Assembly: GCA_003545655.1 (NCBI GenBank)
Contig: DODJ01000043.1
Coordinates: 1-15,891, forward strand
Source: Candidatus Saccharimonadota bacterium
GTDB taxonomy: Bacteria; Patescibacteriota; Saccharimonadia; Saccharimonadales; Saccharimonadaceae
Direction of reading: 5' to 3'
Length of the DNA: 15,891 bases
Below are positions 6,519 to 13,623 of this stretch, piece after piece. Within the stretch, counting starts at the first letter, position 1, and each line of letters starts with the position of its first letter. The notes under the pieces are model-generated. The model did not search any database. It was given only the letters and a program-made list of their open reading frames with translations, and had not been told where the DNA came from. The translations under genes and the position numbers were made by a program.

Positions 6519-6648
6519 ACCCGCAAGTTTAAGTGCGCGTTCAATATCACTTATTCGTGCGCCTAGTACACGAAATCTCTTAGAAATCTCCCGTGCGCGC
6601 CTGTTATATGTGTCGAGTGTATGTAGGGTCGATGGGGTGTTGCGTCAT
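6519..6648 (-). pseudogene. frameshifted 5' part of the methyltransferase gene
   Basis: The ATG at 6648 sits 6 nt after an extended -10 box, as for other genes here, but its frame (MTQHPIDPTYTRHI) stops after 14 codons. Removing one C from the C4 run (minus strand; 6634-6637) joins it to the downstream frame, reading MTQHPSTLHTLDTYNRRARE, a normal methyltransferase N-terminus. The frame of the main ORF has a TGA directly upstream and no ATG of its own before 6518. Confidence 0.75.
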
Positions 6649-6654
6649 ACCAGT

Positions 6655-6663
6655 AGTATAGCA
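6655..6663 (-). promoter_or_regulatory. extended -10 promoter of the methyltransferase
   Basis: TGC-TATACT on the minus strand, 6 nt before the ATG at 6648. No clear -35. It begins 12 bp after the stop of the FAD oxidase gene. The same TGCTATACT occurs before the glycosidase-like gene. Confidence 0.65.
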
Positions 6664-6675
6664 AACGCAATGTCT

Positions 6676-8292
6676 CTACCCTTCAACATTATCCCGAATA
6701 ACATGGTCAACCGCATACTGATAGGTGCCGCCTACTTTCTTCCCAGCATTAAAAATAGTATTTGGATCAAAGATGGCCTTCACCTCTTCGAATAGTTTTA
6801 CCATTTCAGCACCAAACTGCTTTTCAAGGTACGGCGTACGAACAATGCCGTCGTTATGGTCGACACTTATAGAGCCGCCGTAGGTGATAACGAGTTCGTT
6901 TACTTTTGTTTCAAGTTCCATAATACGTTCTGCAGCGCCCTCGGCCTCCATGTCAGCAAGCGGTACAAGACGAATGCTTCCGGCACCAATATGCCCGGCA
7001 TAGGTGTAAATCATCTTATATTCTTTCAGAATGCCCTCAAGTTCACCTAAAAAGGCGCCGTAATTCTCAAGTGGCACAATAGTGTCCTCAAGAAATGCTT
7101 CGGCGCGGGTGTGAGGAGTTGGATGTTCTAAAAGCATCTTAAAACTCTTCCGACGAATAAGAAGGAAGCTATCGATAGTTGCTTGGTCATCAATCCAAAA
7201 CGTTTCGTGCCCCAGCTTTTCAAGCATCTCTTTTGCTTGGCCAGCAATAACATCGGTTTGGTGTTGCGTTTCGCCCTCGAATACCGAAAGTATCACCATA
7301 TGCTTACCCCTAGCGACATGTGCACGGGCAGCATCTTCGGGGTACAGCTGCTCAGCGAGCTCATAGGTAAAATGGTCGAAGGTCTCACAGCTAATTGGGT
7401 CGTAACGAAGCATTGTTTTCACTACTTCCGCTAAATGGGAAAGCTCACCTATTGGCGTCACGATCATACGCCGATAGCTACCCGGTTTTACGAGTTTAAG
7501 CTCCGCCTCGGTAATAATACCGAGCGTACCCTGCGCCCCAATAAAAAGACGTCCTAAATTAAGCGTTTGTTTATGAATATCCCATAAGTCCCAAAGTTGG
7601 TACCCTGCGGCATTTTTTACAGTGCGTGGATGATTAGTGGCGATAGTAAAAGCGTTATCTTCAAGCAGGGCGGTCATTCTACGATATATTTCACCCTCAT
7701 AGTTTGGTTGTTGCTTCTTTATTTCAACTTCCGTACGACTCAAGGGGCCAAACTCGTATTCATTGCCGTCTGATAATACTACTTTGAGTTTATTCACATT
7801 CGCACTGGTGGGACCGTATTTAATAGATTGCTCGCCACTGGCGTTATTTCCAAGCATTCCCCCGATACCGCAGATATCGCGAGAAGAAGTATAGGGGGCG
7901 AAAAGGAGCCCTTTTTCTTTTACGGTCGTTTCAACCGCCAAATGCATCGCCCCAGTTTGCGTGGTGATTGTCCGTGCCTCAACGTCCACTTCGCCAATAT
8001 AGTTGACGTATTTTTTCAAATCAAGAATATAGCCTTGAGTAAGTGAACCACCCGACATACAAGTACCGCCTACACGAGCAGCAAGAGTGACCGGATTGCC
8101 CGCTAGGGTTTGGTCGTTTGCCCAGCGTACTACTGCTTGAATATCATTTACATCACGGGGTGAAATAACCCCGGCTGGCAGTACCTCAAAAATACTCGCA
8201 TCGCGGCTTTTTTCTTTACGAGTTGCTTCGGTTGTGTCTATATCCCCATTGAAAAACGGGTTATTTTTTAATGCGTCTAGCTGCCCACTCAT
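6676..8292 (-). CDS. FAD-linked oxidase, GlcD/D-lactate dehydrogenase-like
   Basis: A 538-aa flavoprotein of the PCMH-type FAD-binding family with the FAD-linked oxidase C-terminal domain; such enzymes oxidise D-2-hydroxy acids such as D-lactate or glycolate. Visible: ARVGGTCMSGGS (72-83) and CGIGGMLGNNASGEQSIKYG (141-160) in the FAD domain, and a C-terminal VDHNDGIVR plus FDPNTIFNAGKKV, variants of the usual HGDG...R and FDP..LNPGK blocks. The Gly to Asn change (HND for HGD) is a small departure. No Fe-S cluster or membrane helix is seen, so the electron acceptor is unclear. Its own promoter at the grpE stop, 9 nt before the ATG, suggests it is leaderless and not part of the heat-shock unit, though no terminator separates them. 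Confidence 0.85.
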   Translation of the reverse strand: MSGQLDALKNNPFFNGDIDTTEATRKEKSRDASIFEVLPAGVISPRDVNDIQAVVRWANDQTLAGNPVTLAARVGGTCMSGGSLTQGYILDLKKYVNYIGEVDVEARTITTQTGAMHLAVETTVKEKGLLFAPYTSSRDICGIGGMLGNNASGEQSIKYGPTSANVNKLKVVLSDGNEYEFGPLSRTEVEIKKQQPNYEGEIYRRMTALLEDNAFTIATNHPRTVKNAAGYQLWDLWDIHKQTLNLGRLFIGAQGTLGIITEAELKLVKPGSYRRMIVTPIGELSHLAEVVKTMLRYDPISCETFDHFTYELAEQLYPEDAARAHVARGKHMVILSVFEGETQHQTDVIAGQAKEMLEKLGHETFWIDDQATIDSFLLIRRKSFKMLLEHPTPHTRAEAFLEDTIVPLENYGAFLGELEGILKEYKMIYTYAGHIGAGSIRLVPLADMEAEGAAERIMELETKVNELVITYGGSISVDHNDGIVRTPYLEKQFGAEMVKLFEEVKAIFDPNTIFNAGKKVGGTYQYAVDHVIRDNVEG

Positions 8293-8301
8293 ACTTATTC
8301 A

Positions 8302-8331
8302 ATAGTAGCACGAGCGAAATAGAACTGTCAC
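8302..8331 (-). promoter_or_regulatory. promoter of the FAD oxidase gene
   Basis: Minus-strand -35 GTGACA (8326-8331), 18-nt spacer, -10 TACTAT (8302-8307) with extended TGC (8308-8310). The -35 overlaps the TAG stop of grpE. The box ends 9 nt before the ATG at 8292. Confidence 0.65.
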
Positions 8332-8810
8332 TACTGTTTTGTCACTTTTACCATAGCATGGCGGATAACCGTACCATTTAGCAGATAGCCGGCCTGCAGT
8401 TCTTCCTCAATTACTTCTTTTTCACCAGTAGCCTCTTCATCAAACTGAATCGCCTCGTGGAGCTCAGGGTTAAACTCAGTGCCAGGAGTTGCGTCAATAC
8501 GTTGTAAATTAAGTGATTCAAGCGATTTGCCAAGGTTTTTTGCAAGCCCCGCAACGCCCTGCGCCCAAGCATTATCCTTAAGGTCATCCGGCATATACCC
8601 TACTGCACGTTCGATCGTATCAATAACGGGGAGTAGCTTTAATATGGCGCTTGACTGGCCAGCCTCACGCGCGGCAGCCTTTTCAAGGTCAGCACGCTTT
8701 CGATAATTTTCAAAGTCAGCGCGAGTTCGCTGAAGGTCAAGGGTTAGTTCACCAAGTGCTTGTTCATGCTCGGTATTCTTTTTAGCTTTTTTATCTGGTG
8801 TATCTGCCAT
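8331..8810 (-). CDS. grpE: nucleotide exchange factor GrpE
   Basis: Releases ADP from DnaK to reset the chaperone cycle; works as a dimer in the cytoplasm. The 159-aa product is at the short end for the family (usually 170-200), mainly from a short N-terminal tail. It has the coiled-coil dimer helix with FENYRKRADLEK (33-44), and the C-terminal beta domain with the GrpE signature region from FNPELHEAIQ through GYLLNGTVIRHAMVKV. The start is firm: GAGGAG (8821-8826), inside the end of hrcA, lies 10 nt before the ATG, and one base separates it from the hrcA stop, so the two genes are translationally coupled and share the hrcA promoter and CIRCE. Confidence 0.96.
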   Translation of the reverse strand: MADTPDKKAKKNTEHEQALGELTLDLQRTRADFENYRKRADLEKAAAREAGQSSAILKLLPVIDTIERAVGYMPDDLKDNAWAQGVAGLAKNLGKSLESLNLQRIDATPGTEFNPELHEAIQFDEEATGEKEVIEEELQAGYLLNGTVIRHAMVKVTKQ

Positions 8811-8811
8811 A

Positions 8812-9522
8812 TTATAATATCTCCTCTAACATTGCCCCCGTGTGTCGCACGAGCCGCATTACCTTCGCGTAACTTTGACGTGTAGGGCCAAGCACACCGA
8901 TATAGCTATTGTCGCTATACGGCGAGCGAAACTTACTGATAATAAGGGTAGCGCCACTGGTTTTGCCAATAGGGTTCTCTGAGCCAATATACACGTTAAG
9001 CGGTTCATTTGGCGCTGCCTCACGCAACCAGGGCTCAAGATTATCAAGAAGCCGTGCAACCTGTTGGGCGTGGTTTCCTTGTAGGAATTCTGGCTGCGAA
9101 AAGAGGTTTCCGATACCGCTAAGGTAAAGTTCGTCGCCAATTGTCGCTATGCCAAGGTTATGGGTTAATTCAACTAAACTATCGACCGCACTACGAATAG
9201 CCCTATCCGCCCGATCACCATACGGCGTTACCCGCGCTTCGATCGCTCTCGCACCACGATCGATAAGGGGCGACTCTCCTGTTTCCTGGGCTTCAGTAAG
9301 GCTGTTAACGTAAAAGCGATACCCCGCGTCGGTAGGTACACGGCCTGCACTTGTGTGTGGTTGCACAATAAGGCCCATCTCTTCAAGTTTTGCCATTTCA
9401 CTCCTAATAGTCGCGCTTGATACGCCGAATAATTTTGCCAGCGTAACACTCCCAACAGGGGCCGCAATTTCTGCGTGCTGCTCTATAATGGCCGCTAAAA
9501 TAAGTCTTTGCCGTTCGGTCAT
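8812..9522 (-). CDS. hrcA: heat-inducible transcription repressor HrcA, short form
   Basis: Repressor of heat-shock genes that binds CIRCE. The N-terminal winged helix is clear (MTERQRLILAAIIEQH, then VSSATIRSEMAKLEEMGLI and HTSAGRVPTDAGYRFYV to about residue 75). The C-terminal GAF-like half is also clear (GIGNLFSQPEF, YIGSENPIGKTSGATLI, IGVLGPTRQSYAKVMRLV). At 236 aa it is about 100 residues shorter than common HrcA (about 340): the chain passes from LVELTHNLG straight to ELYLSGIGNLF, where the inserted dimerising domain normally sits. I place the start at the ATG at 9522, not the upstream TTG at 9558, because the -10 box (9529-9534) lies between them and MTERQRLIL is the family's usual N-terminus. 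The mRNA should be leaderless. First gene of an hrcA-grpE operon; autoregulated. Confidence 0.95.
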   Translation of the reverse strand: MTERQRLILAAIIEQHAEIAAPVGSVTLAKLFGVSSATIRSEMAKLEEMGLIVQPHTSAGRVPTDAGYRFYVNSLTEAQETGESPLIDRGARAIEARVTPYGDRADRAIRSAVDSLVELTHNLGIATIGDELYLSGIGNLFSQPEFLQGNHAQQVARLLDNLEPWLREAAPNEPLNVYIGSENPIGKTSGATLIISKFRSPYSDNSYIGVLGPTRQSYAKVMRLVRHTGAMLEEIL

Positions 9523-9528
9523 GTCTTT

Positions 9529-9558
9529 ATTGTACGAGATTTTAGCACTCGCTGTCAA
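9529..9558 (-). promoter_or_regulatory. hrcA-grpE promoter, -35 inside CIRCE
   Basis: Minus-strand perfect -35 TTGACA (9553-9558), 18-nt spacer, -10 TACAAT (9529-9534). The -35 is within the CIRCE spacer. The -10 ends 6 nt before the hrcA ATG, so the first transcribed base should be at or next to the A of the start codon. Confidence 0.85.
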
Positions 9559-9568
9559 TGAGTGCTAA
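9542..9568 (-). promoter_or_regulatory. CIRCE operator of hrcA-grpE
   Basis: A perfect TTAGCACTC-N9-GAGTGCTAA inverted repeat, 3 bp after the gmk stop codon. It gives HrcA feedback control of its own operon. Confidence 0.97.
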
Positions 9569-9571
9569 AAA

Positions 9572-10276
9572 CTATTGAGTAGCCAGGTACTGCTGTGTAG
9601 CATCGCGCAGTTCAGCAGCAACGCCTAACGCATACGTGCGATATTCAGGAGTACGATATTCGCCACTTTCGATAATTCTTGCCGCCTCTACTACTTCAGT
9701 GTTTACCACTGGGTAGAACTGCCGATTTTCGAAAGGTTTGTTATATTCAATCACTGCCGTTTTAAACCGCCGAAGCTTATTTTCTGATGTCATGTCACCG
9801 CGCGCATCGATGCGTTCGTTCCATACCTCAAAGCTGGGTGGTAAGAGTACTATCGCCTCAAAATCAGGATCAACCCGCATAAACTCTTCCATACCCTGAA
9901 CGTCAATGTCTAAAATAGGTATACGCCCACTGTCAACTATCTGCTTATACGCCGTAATGCTCGTACCATACAAGGTGTCGCCGTGCACTACTTTAGATTC
10001 AATATAGCCCCCTTGGGATAGTTTCTCTAATGCTTGCTCTTCGGTGAGAAACCAATAGTGCACCCCATTAACTTCGCTGCCCTTACGAAATGGCCGCGGC
10101 GCACGCGTCGTGTCAGAGACAGTGGGTGCGTAGTGCCCCATCTGGGTTAAGTATTGAGCGAGAGTACTTTTACCAGCACCCGTAGGCCCTGCCAGCCCTA
10201 GTGGGCGATGTTCTGAAATGAGCGCCCGTGCCTCCTCGGGCATTCGATAGGCGTCAACGGCTTCTTGTAAATTCAT
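9572..10276 (-). CDS. gmk: guanylate kinase
   Basis: Phosphorylates GMP to GDP with ATP in purine nucleotide synthesis. P-loop GPTGAGKST (30-38), GMP-binding segment VSDTTRAPRP...VNGVHYWF (53-76), GDTLYGTS (99-106, the usual YGT), and DIDVQG (123-128) before LLPPS and a lid with Arg-rich ERIDARG...NKLRRF all match the family. At 234 aa it is longer than the usual ~205 because of about 25 extra N-terminal residues and a two-residue insertion in the GMP segment (PRPFRKGSEV). No Shine-Dalgarno; an extended -10 box 9 nt before the ATG suggests a near-leaderless mRNA. It is a single gene between the pilin and the hrcA operator. Confidence 0.88.
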   Translation of the reverse strand: MNLQEAVDAYRMPEEARALISEHRPLGLAGPTGAGKSTLAQYLTQMGHYAPTVSDTTRAPRPFRKGSEVNGVHYWFLTEEQALEKLSQGGYIESKVVHGDTLYGTSITAYKQIVDSGRIPILDIDVQGMEEFMRVDPDFEAIVLLPPSFEVWNERIDARGDMTSENKLRRFKTAVIEYNKPFENRQFYPVVNTEVVEAARIIESGEYRTPEYRTYALGVAAELRDATQQYLATQ

Positions 10277-10285
10277 ATACGGGCT

Positions 10286-10294
10286 ATTGTAGCA
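10286..10294 (-). promoter_or_regulatory. extended -10 promoter of gmk
   Basis: TGC-TACAAT on the minus strand, ending 9 nt before the ATG at 10276 and 10 bp from the pilin stop codon. No good -35. Confidence 0.65.
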
Positions 10295-10303
10295 GATGCA
10301 CGA

Positions 10304-11287
10304 CTATTGAGGGAGGGCTGGGCCAAAAAGGCTAGACGTACCTTGACCGGCTGTCCAGGTCCACCCCGTGTCACTTCCTGATGGATAGCTATAGGTATCC
10401 GGACCGGCCGTTACCATTGCCCCATCGAACTCGACGTAATCACCACCCACCACAGACGATGAAGCGCCATATACACAAAAGGTAAGTCGCGCCATATTTG
10501 CTGTCACAGGTACCGATACTTGCACCATTGTCCACGTATTAGGGGCGACACTCACCGCATTAGAGACGACATTTCCCAAACTAGAGTTTGACGAGTTTCT
10601 CCTCTCAGCTACTATTCGAAAAGTGGATGCTTTTGTTGACCGCACCCAAACTGATAGGTCGTATTCACTCGTAGCAGAGAGATTTACCACCTGAGTATAC
10701 GGACCAAAATTATTATACGATCCGCTTGTATTAAAAGTGAACCGTAAGGAGTTATTTCCCGTATATCCGGCGCTAGGGGTAGAACTTGACCCACTTGTAC
10801 CGCTCAAACCCGGAGTGTTATATGACCAGTCAGCTGCAGTTGTTTCAAAACTCGGATTCCGTACAAGGTTTTCAACACATCTTCCTGGTACGGTAGTGCC
10901 GTTTTGGGTCATGGCGTAGGCGGTTTCGGGGGAGGTGGTGGTATCGGTGACAGAAAGGCAGAAGGCTTTTTGGTCATCAGAGGCGTAGTAGTCGTAGGTA
11001 GCTTGGGGGGTGTCGGTGGGGAGTTTAAGGGTGGTAGTGCGAAAGGAGCTGGTTTGGAACTGGGTTTCGGTAGGATAGAGGTCGTTGTTGGTGGGGGCGT
11101 AGGCAAGGGTTTGTTTTCCGGCTTGGGAGGCAGCGCTTGAGACAGCACTGGCTTTAGCGCGGTCTTGGATACCGGTGTAGGCAACAATGGTAATAGCGGC
11201 GAGGATGGCGATGACGACAATGACGATGAGAAGCTCAACGATGGTGAAGCCGGAAGAGGTGGTGTGTTTTGCTGCCCACTTTTGCAT
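10304..11287 (-). CDS. type IV pilin-like protein with C-terminal carbohydrate-binding-like domain
   Basis: 327 aa. A short basic leader ends at Gly13, then FTIVELLIVIVVIAILAA begins the mature pilin: a prepilin peptidase site with Glu at mature position 5 and a hydrophobic helix to about residue 37. The pilin domain runs to about 138 and has two Cys (110, 137) placed for a disulfide. From about 140 the sequence changes to a beta-rich module starting NLVRNPSFET and ending near YVEFDGAMV, the pattern of CBM4/9 (CenC-like) sugar-binding jelly rolls. The product is probably a surface-exposed pilus subunit or tip adhesin binding a glycan, perhaps on a host cell. The domain call is by eye. The coding strand is C-rich with C-ending codons in the pilin part and balanced in the second part. 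Extended -10 box 7 nt before the ATG. Confidence 0.85.
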   Translation of the reverse strand: MQKWAAKHTTSSGFTIVELLIVIVVIAILAAITIVAYTGIQDRAKASAVSSAASQAGKQTLAYAPTNNDLYPTETQFQTSSFRTTTLKLPTDTPQATYDYYASDDQKAFCLSVTDTTTSPETAYAMTQNGTTVPGRCVENLVRNPSFETTAADWSYNTPGLSGTSGSSSTPSAGYTGNNSLRFTFNTSGSYNNFGPYTQVVNLSATSEYDLSVWVRSTKASTFRIVAERRNSSNSSLGNVVSNAVSVAPNTWTMVQVSVPVTANMARLTFCVYGASSSVVGGDYVEFDGAMVTAGPDTYSYPSGSDTGWTWTAGQGTSSLFGPALPQ

Positions 11288-11294
11288 TGGTTTT

Positions 11295-11303
11295 AGTGTA
11301 GCA
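11295..11303 (-). promoter_or_regulatory. extended -10 promoter of the pilin gene
   Basis: TGC-TACACT on the minus strand, ending 7 nt before the ATG at 11287, in the 28-bp gap after lepA. No clear -35 and no Shine-Dalgarno, so a leaderless mRNA is predicted. Confidence 0.6.
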
Positions 11304-11315
11304 TACGTCTAAGAT

Positions 11316-13094
11316 TTAATCGCGTTTTAGCATAACCATAAACGCCTCAGAAGGAATATCTACTTTCCCAAACCGTTTCATACGTTTTTTACCTTTTGCC
11401 TGTTTGGCAAGTAACTTCTTTTTGCGCGAGACATCACCACCATATAAATACCCTGTAACATCCTTGCGGTAAGCGCTAATATCCTCACGGGCAATAAACT
11501 TCCCACCAATACCCGCTTGCAACGACACCTGGAAGCTTTGTCGTGGAATTACTTCTTTTAACTTCTTAACGGTTTCACGACCTAAACTTTGCGCCTCTGA
11601 ACGGTGTGCCATAACGCTTAACGCATCGACCATTTCGCCTGATACGTAAAAATCAACACGCACGAGGTCTTCGGCGCGATACGTATCGAGTTCGTAATTA
11701 AACGAACCGTACCCACTCGTTATAGACTTAAGCTGATCGTAGAAATCAGTAAGAAGGTTGGCAAGTGGGGCCTCAAAACTCACGAGTGCTCGTTCATCTA
11801 TGTAGCTTAGGTTAGACTGGCGACCGCGTTTGCCCACAATAAGTTGAATAACTGGGCCAATAAATTGCTGCGGCACAACGATCTCACCCTTTATCCAAGG
11901 TTCACGAATTTCAGCCACCTTACTAACATCTGGTAGATTGCTGGCGCTTTTAATATCAAGCTCAGTTCCGTCACTCAGTGACACCTGATAGTCGGTCGAA
12001 GGGTTAGTAACCACTAGGTCAAGATCGTACTCACGCTCTAAGCGTTCGCGAATAATATCAAGGTGAAGCAGGCCTAAAAAGCCGACGCGCACACCAAAAC
12101 CAAGTACCGGTGAATTTTCTGGCTCAAATTGTAGGGCTGAATCGCTCATACTGAGTTTTTCAATTGCGTCTTTGAGATCTTGGTAATCATCATTACTTAC
12201 TGGGAAAAATCCTGCATATACGAACGGCTTCACAAGCTTATACCCAGGAAGCGGATCAGCTGCCGTTGAGCGCTTGGTAGTAATTGTGTCGCCCACGCGC
12301 GCTTCACGCGTGGTTCGCAGGTTTGTCACAATGTACCCAATCTCACCCGTTCTAAGGCTATCACTCGGTTTCATGGCCGGGCTTAGTGAACCCACTTCAA
12401 GGGCGAGCCCCGATGCGCCAGTAGCCATCATATCAATAGTATCGCCCTTCTTAATCTCGCCGTCTACTGAGCGTACGTACAGTATCACCCCACGGTAATC
12501 ATCAAAATAACTATCGAAAATAAGGGCGCGGGTTGGGTTTGTTACTGTTCCCTGCGGCGATGCAATACGTGTCGTCACGGCATCAAGTACAGCATCAACT
12601 CCCTCGCCCGTCTTGGCGCTAATTTTAATAATATCTTCTTCAGCACACCCCAGAAGGTTAATAACCTCAGCACTTACCTTTGGTACATCGGCCGCGGGTA
12701 GGTCTATCTTGTTTAATACAGGAATAATCGTTAGGTCGGCTGCCATAGCTAAGTAAACATTGGCAAGTGTTTGCGCCTGAATACCCTGCGAAGCATCAAC
12801 TACTAAGATCGCGCCCTCACAGGCCTGAAGACTGCGCGATACTTCATAGCTAAAATCAACGTGCCCGGGAGTATCGATTAAATTTAGTTCGTGGCCTTTG
12901 TACGTCATACGTACCGGAGCCAGCTTAATAGTAATACCCTTTTCGCGCTCAAGATCCATACTATCAAGAAGTTGCGATTTCATTTCGCGCTTCTCTACCG
13001 TACCGGTCATTTCAAGCATACGGTCAGCAAGTGTCGACTTTCCATGGTCGATATGGGCAATAATACAAAAATTACGAATATGATCTTGATTCAT
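11316..13094 (-). CDS. lepA: elongation factor 4 (LepA)
   Basis: Ribosome-bound GTPase, related to EF-G, that acts on translating or initiating ribosomes. The 592 aa are full length. The GTPase domain shows AHIDHGKST (13-21), the switch region LEREKGITIK (48-57), DTPGH (74-78) and NKID (128-131). The EF-G-like domains follow, and the LepA-specific C-terminal domain ends in a basic KKKLLAKQAKGKKRMKRFG segment and a final MLKRD. The ATG lies one base after the stop of the second murJ half, with only a weak GAG upstream, so translation is probably coupled. Last gene of the ftsH-murJ-lepA run. Confidence 0.97.
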   Translation of the reverse strand: MNQDHIRNFCIIAHIDHGKSTLADRMLEMTGTVEKREMKSQLLDSMDLEREKGITIKLAPVRMTYKGHELNLIDTPGHVDFSYEVSRSLQACEGAILVVDASQGIQAQTLANVYLAMAADLTIIPVLNKIDLPAADVPKVSAEVINLLGCAEEDIIKISAKTGEGVDAVLDAVTTRIASPQGTVTNPTRALIFDSYFDDYRGVILYVRSVDGEIKKGDTIDMMATGASGLALEVGSLSPAMKPSDSLRTGEIGYIVTNLRTTREARVGDTITTKRSTAADPLPGYKLVKPFVYAGFFPVSNDDYQDLKDAIEKLSMSDSALQFEPENSPVLGFGVRVGFLGLLHLDIIRERLEREYDLDLVVTNPSTDYQVSLSDGTELDIKSASNLPDVSKVAEIREPWIKGEIVVPQQFIGPVIQLIVGKRGRQSNLSYIDERALVSFEAPLANLLTDFYDQLKSITSGYGSFNYELDTYRAEDLVRVDFYVSGEMVDALSVMAHRSEAQSLGRETVKKLKEVIPRQSFQVSLQAGIGGKFIAREDISAYRKDVTGYLYGGDVSRKKKLLAKQAKGKKRMKRFGKVDIPSEAFMVMLKRD

Positions 13095-13095
13095 G

Positions 13096-13623
13096 CTATT
13101 TACTCGGCTGTTTGAAGAATATATCGCGTGCCCGACGAAGTATAGGGTCTACCTCGGGCAAACGGAACAGTCGACATATAATTATATACGATATCAGGCT
13201 GACGCCAACTATAAGCGCGAACTTAGGAAACGACGCGAAGAAGCTTTGATCGGCAGCGCTAAGCGGAAACCAAATTACCATAAGGTAGGTGACAATTGCC
13301 ATAAACCCGGAGGCACTTGCCATACGTACCACGGCATTGACAAATGGCGCATCAAAAAGCCCTTTAATCCGACGAGCCATAATGATAAACAAAATAGCTA
13401 CCTCGACAATAGAAACAATGACTGCCGCCCAGGCTAGCCCGTATACCTCCATGCCAAGCCCAAAGCTAAACCATACCGCTAGAATGATATTAAGACTAAT
13501 CGTAAAGAGCGAAATATAGAACGGCGTCTTCGTGTCTTGCTGTGCATAAAAACTGCGAGCGGCAATAAAATAAATAGAGCGAAAGAGAATTGTCAGTGAA
13601 AGAATAGCTAAGATACTTGCCAT
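13096..13623 (-). CDS. murJ: lipid II flippase MurJ, C-terminal part
   Basis: 175 aa that match the last third of MurJ: a start in a hydrophobic helix, then the typical RSFYAQQDTKTP block after TM9/10 of the family, followed by about four membrane helices and a basic cytoplasmic tail. It starts at an ATG immediately after the TAG that ends the N-terminal part and is in the same reading frame. GGAGGGG (13632-13638) gives a strong Shine-Dalgarno 8 nt before this ATG, so it can be translated on its own. Neither part alone is expected to form a complete flippase; together they make about 540 aa, normal for MurJ. Confidence 0.9.
   Translation of the reverse strand: MASILAILSLTILFRSIYFIAARSFYAQQDTKTPFYISLFTISLNIILAVWFSFGLGMEVYGLAWAAVIVSIVEVAILFIIMARRIKGLFDAPFVNAVVRMASASGFMAIVTYLMVIWFPLSAADQSFFASFPKFALIVGVSLISYIIICRLFRLPEVDPILRRARDIFFKQPSK

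Noticed and set aside
8812..9558. Longer HrcA from the TTG at 9558
   Set aside because: The extra 12 residues are encoded by the CIRCE and the -10 box; the family N-terminus MTERQRLIL begins at the ATG at 9522.
10904..11238. Open frames on both strands, Gly-rich (plus) and Pro/Ser/Thr-rich (minus), over the pilin gene
   Set aside because: They arise from the strong strand composition bias of the pilin coding region; the pilin frame itself has clear family motifs.
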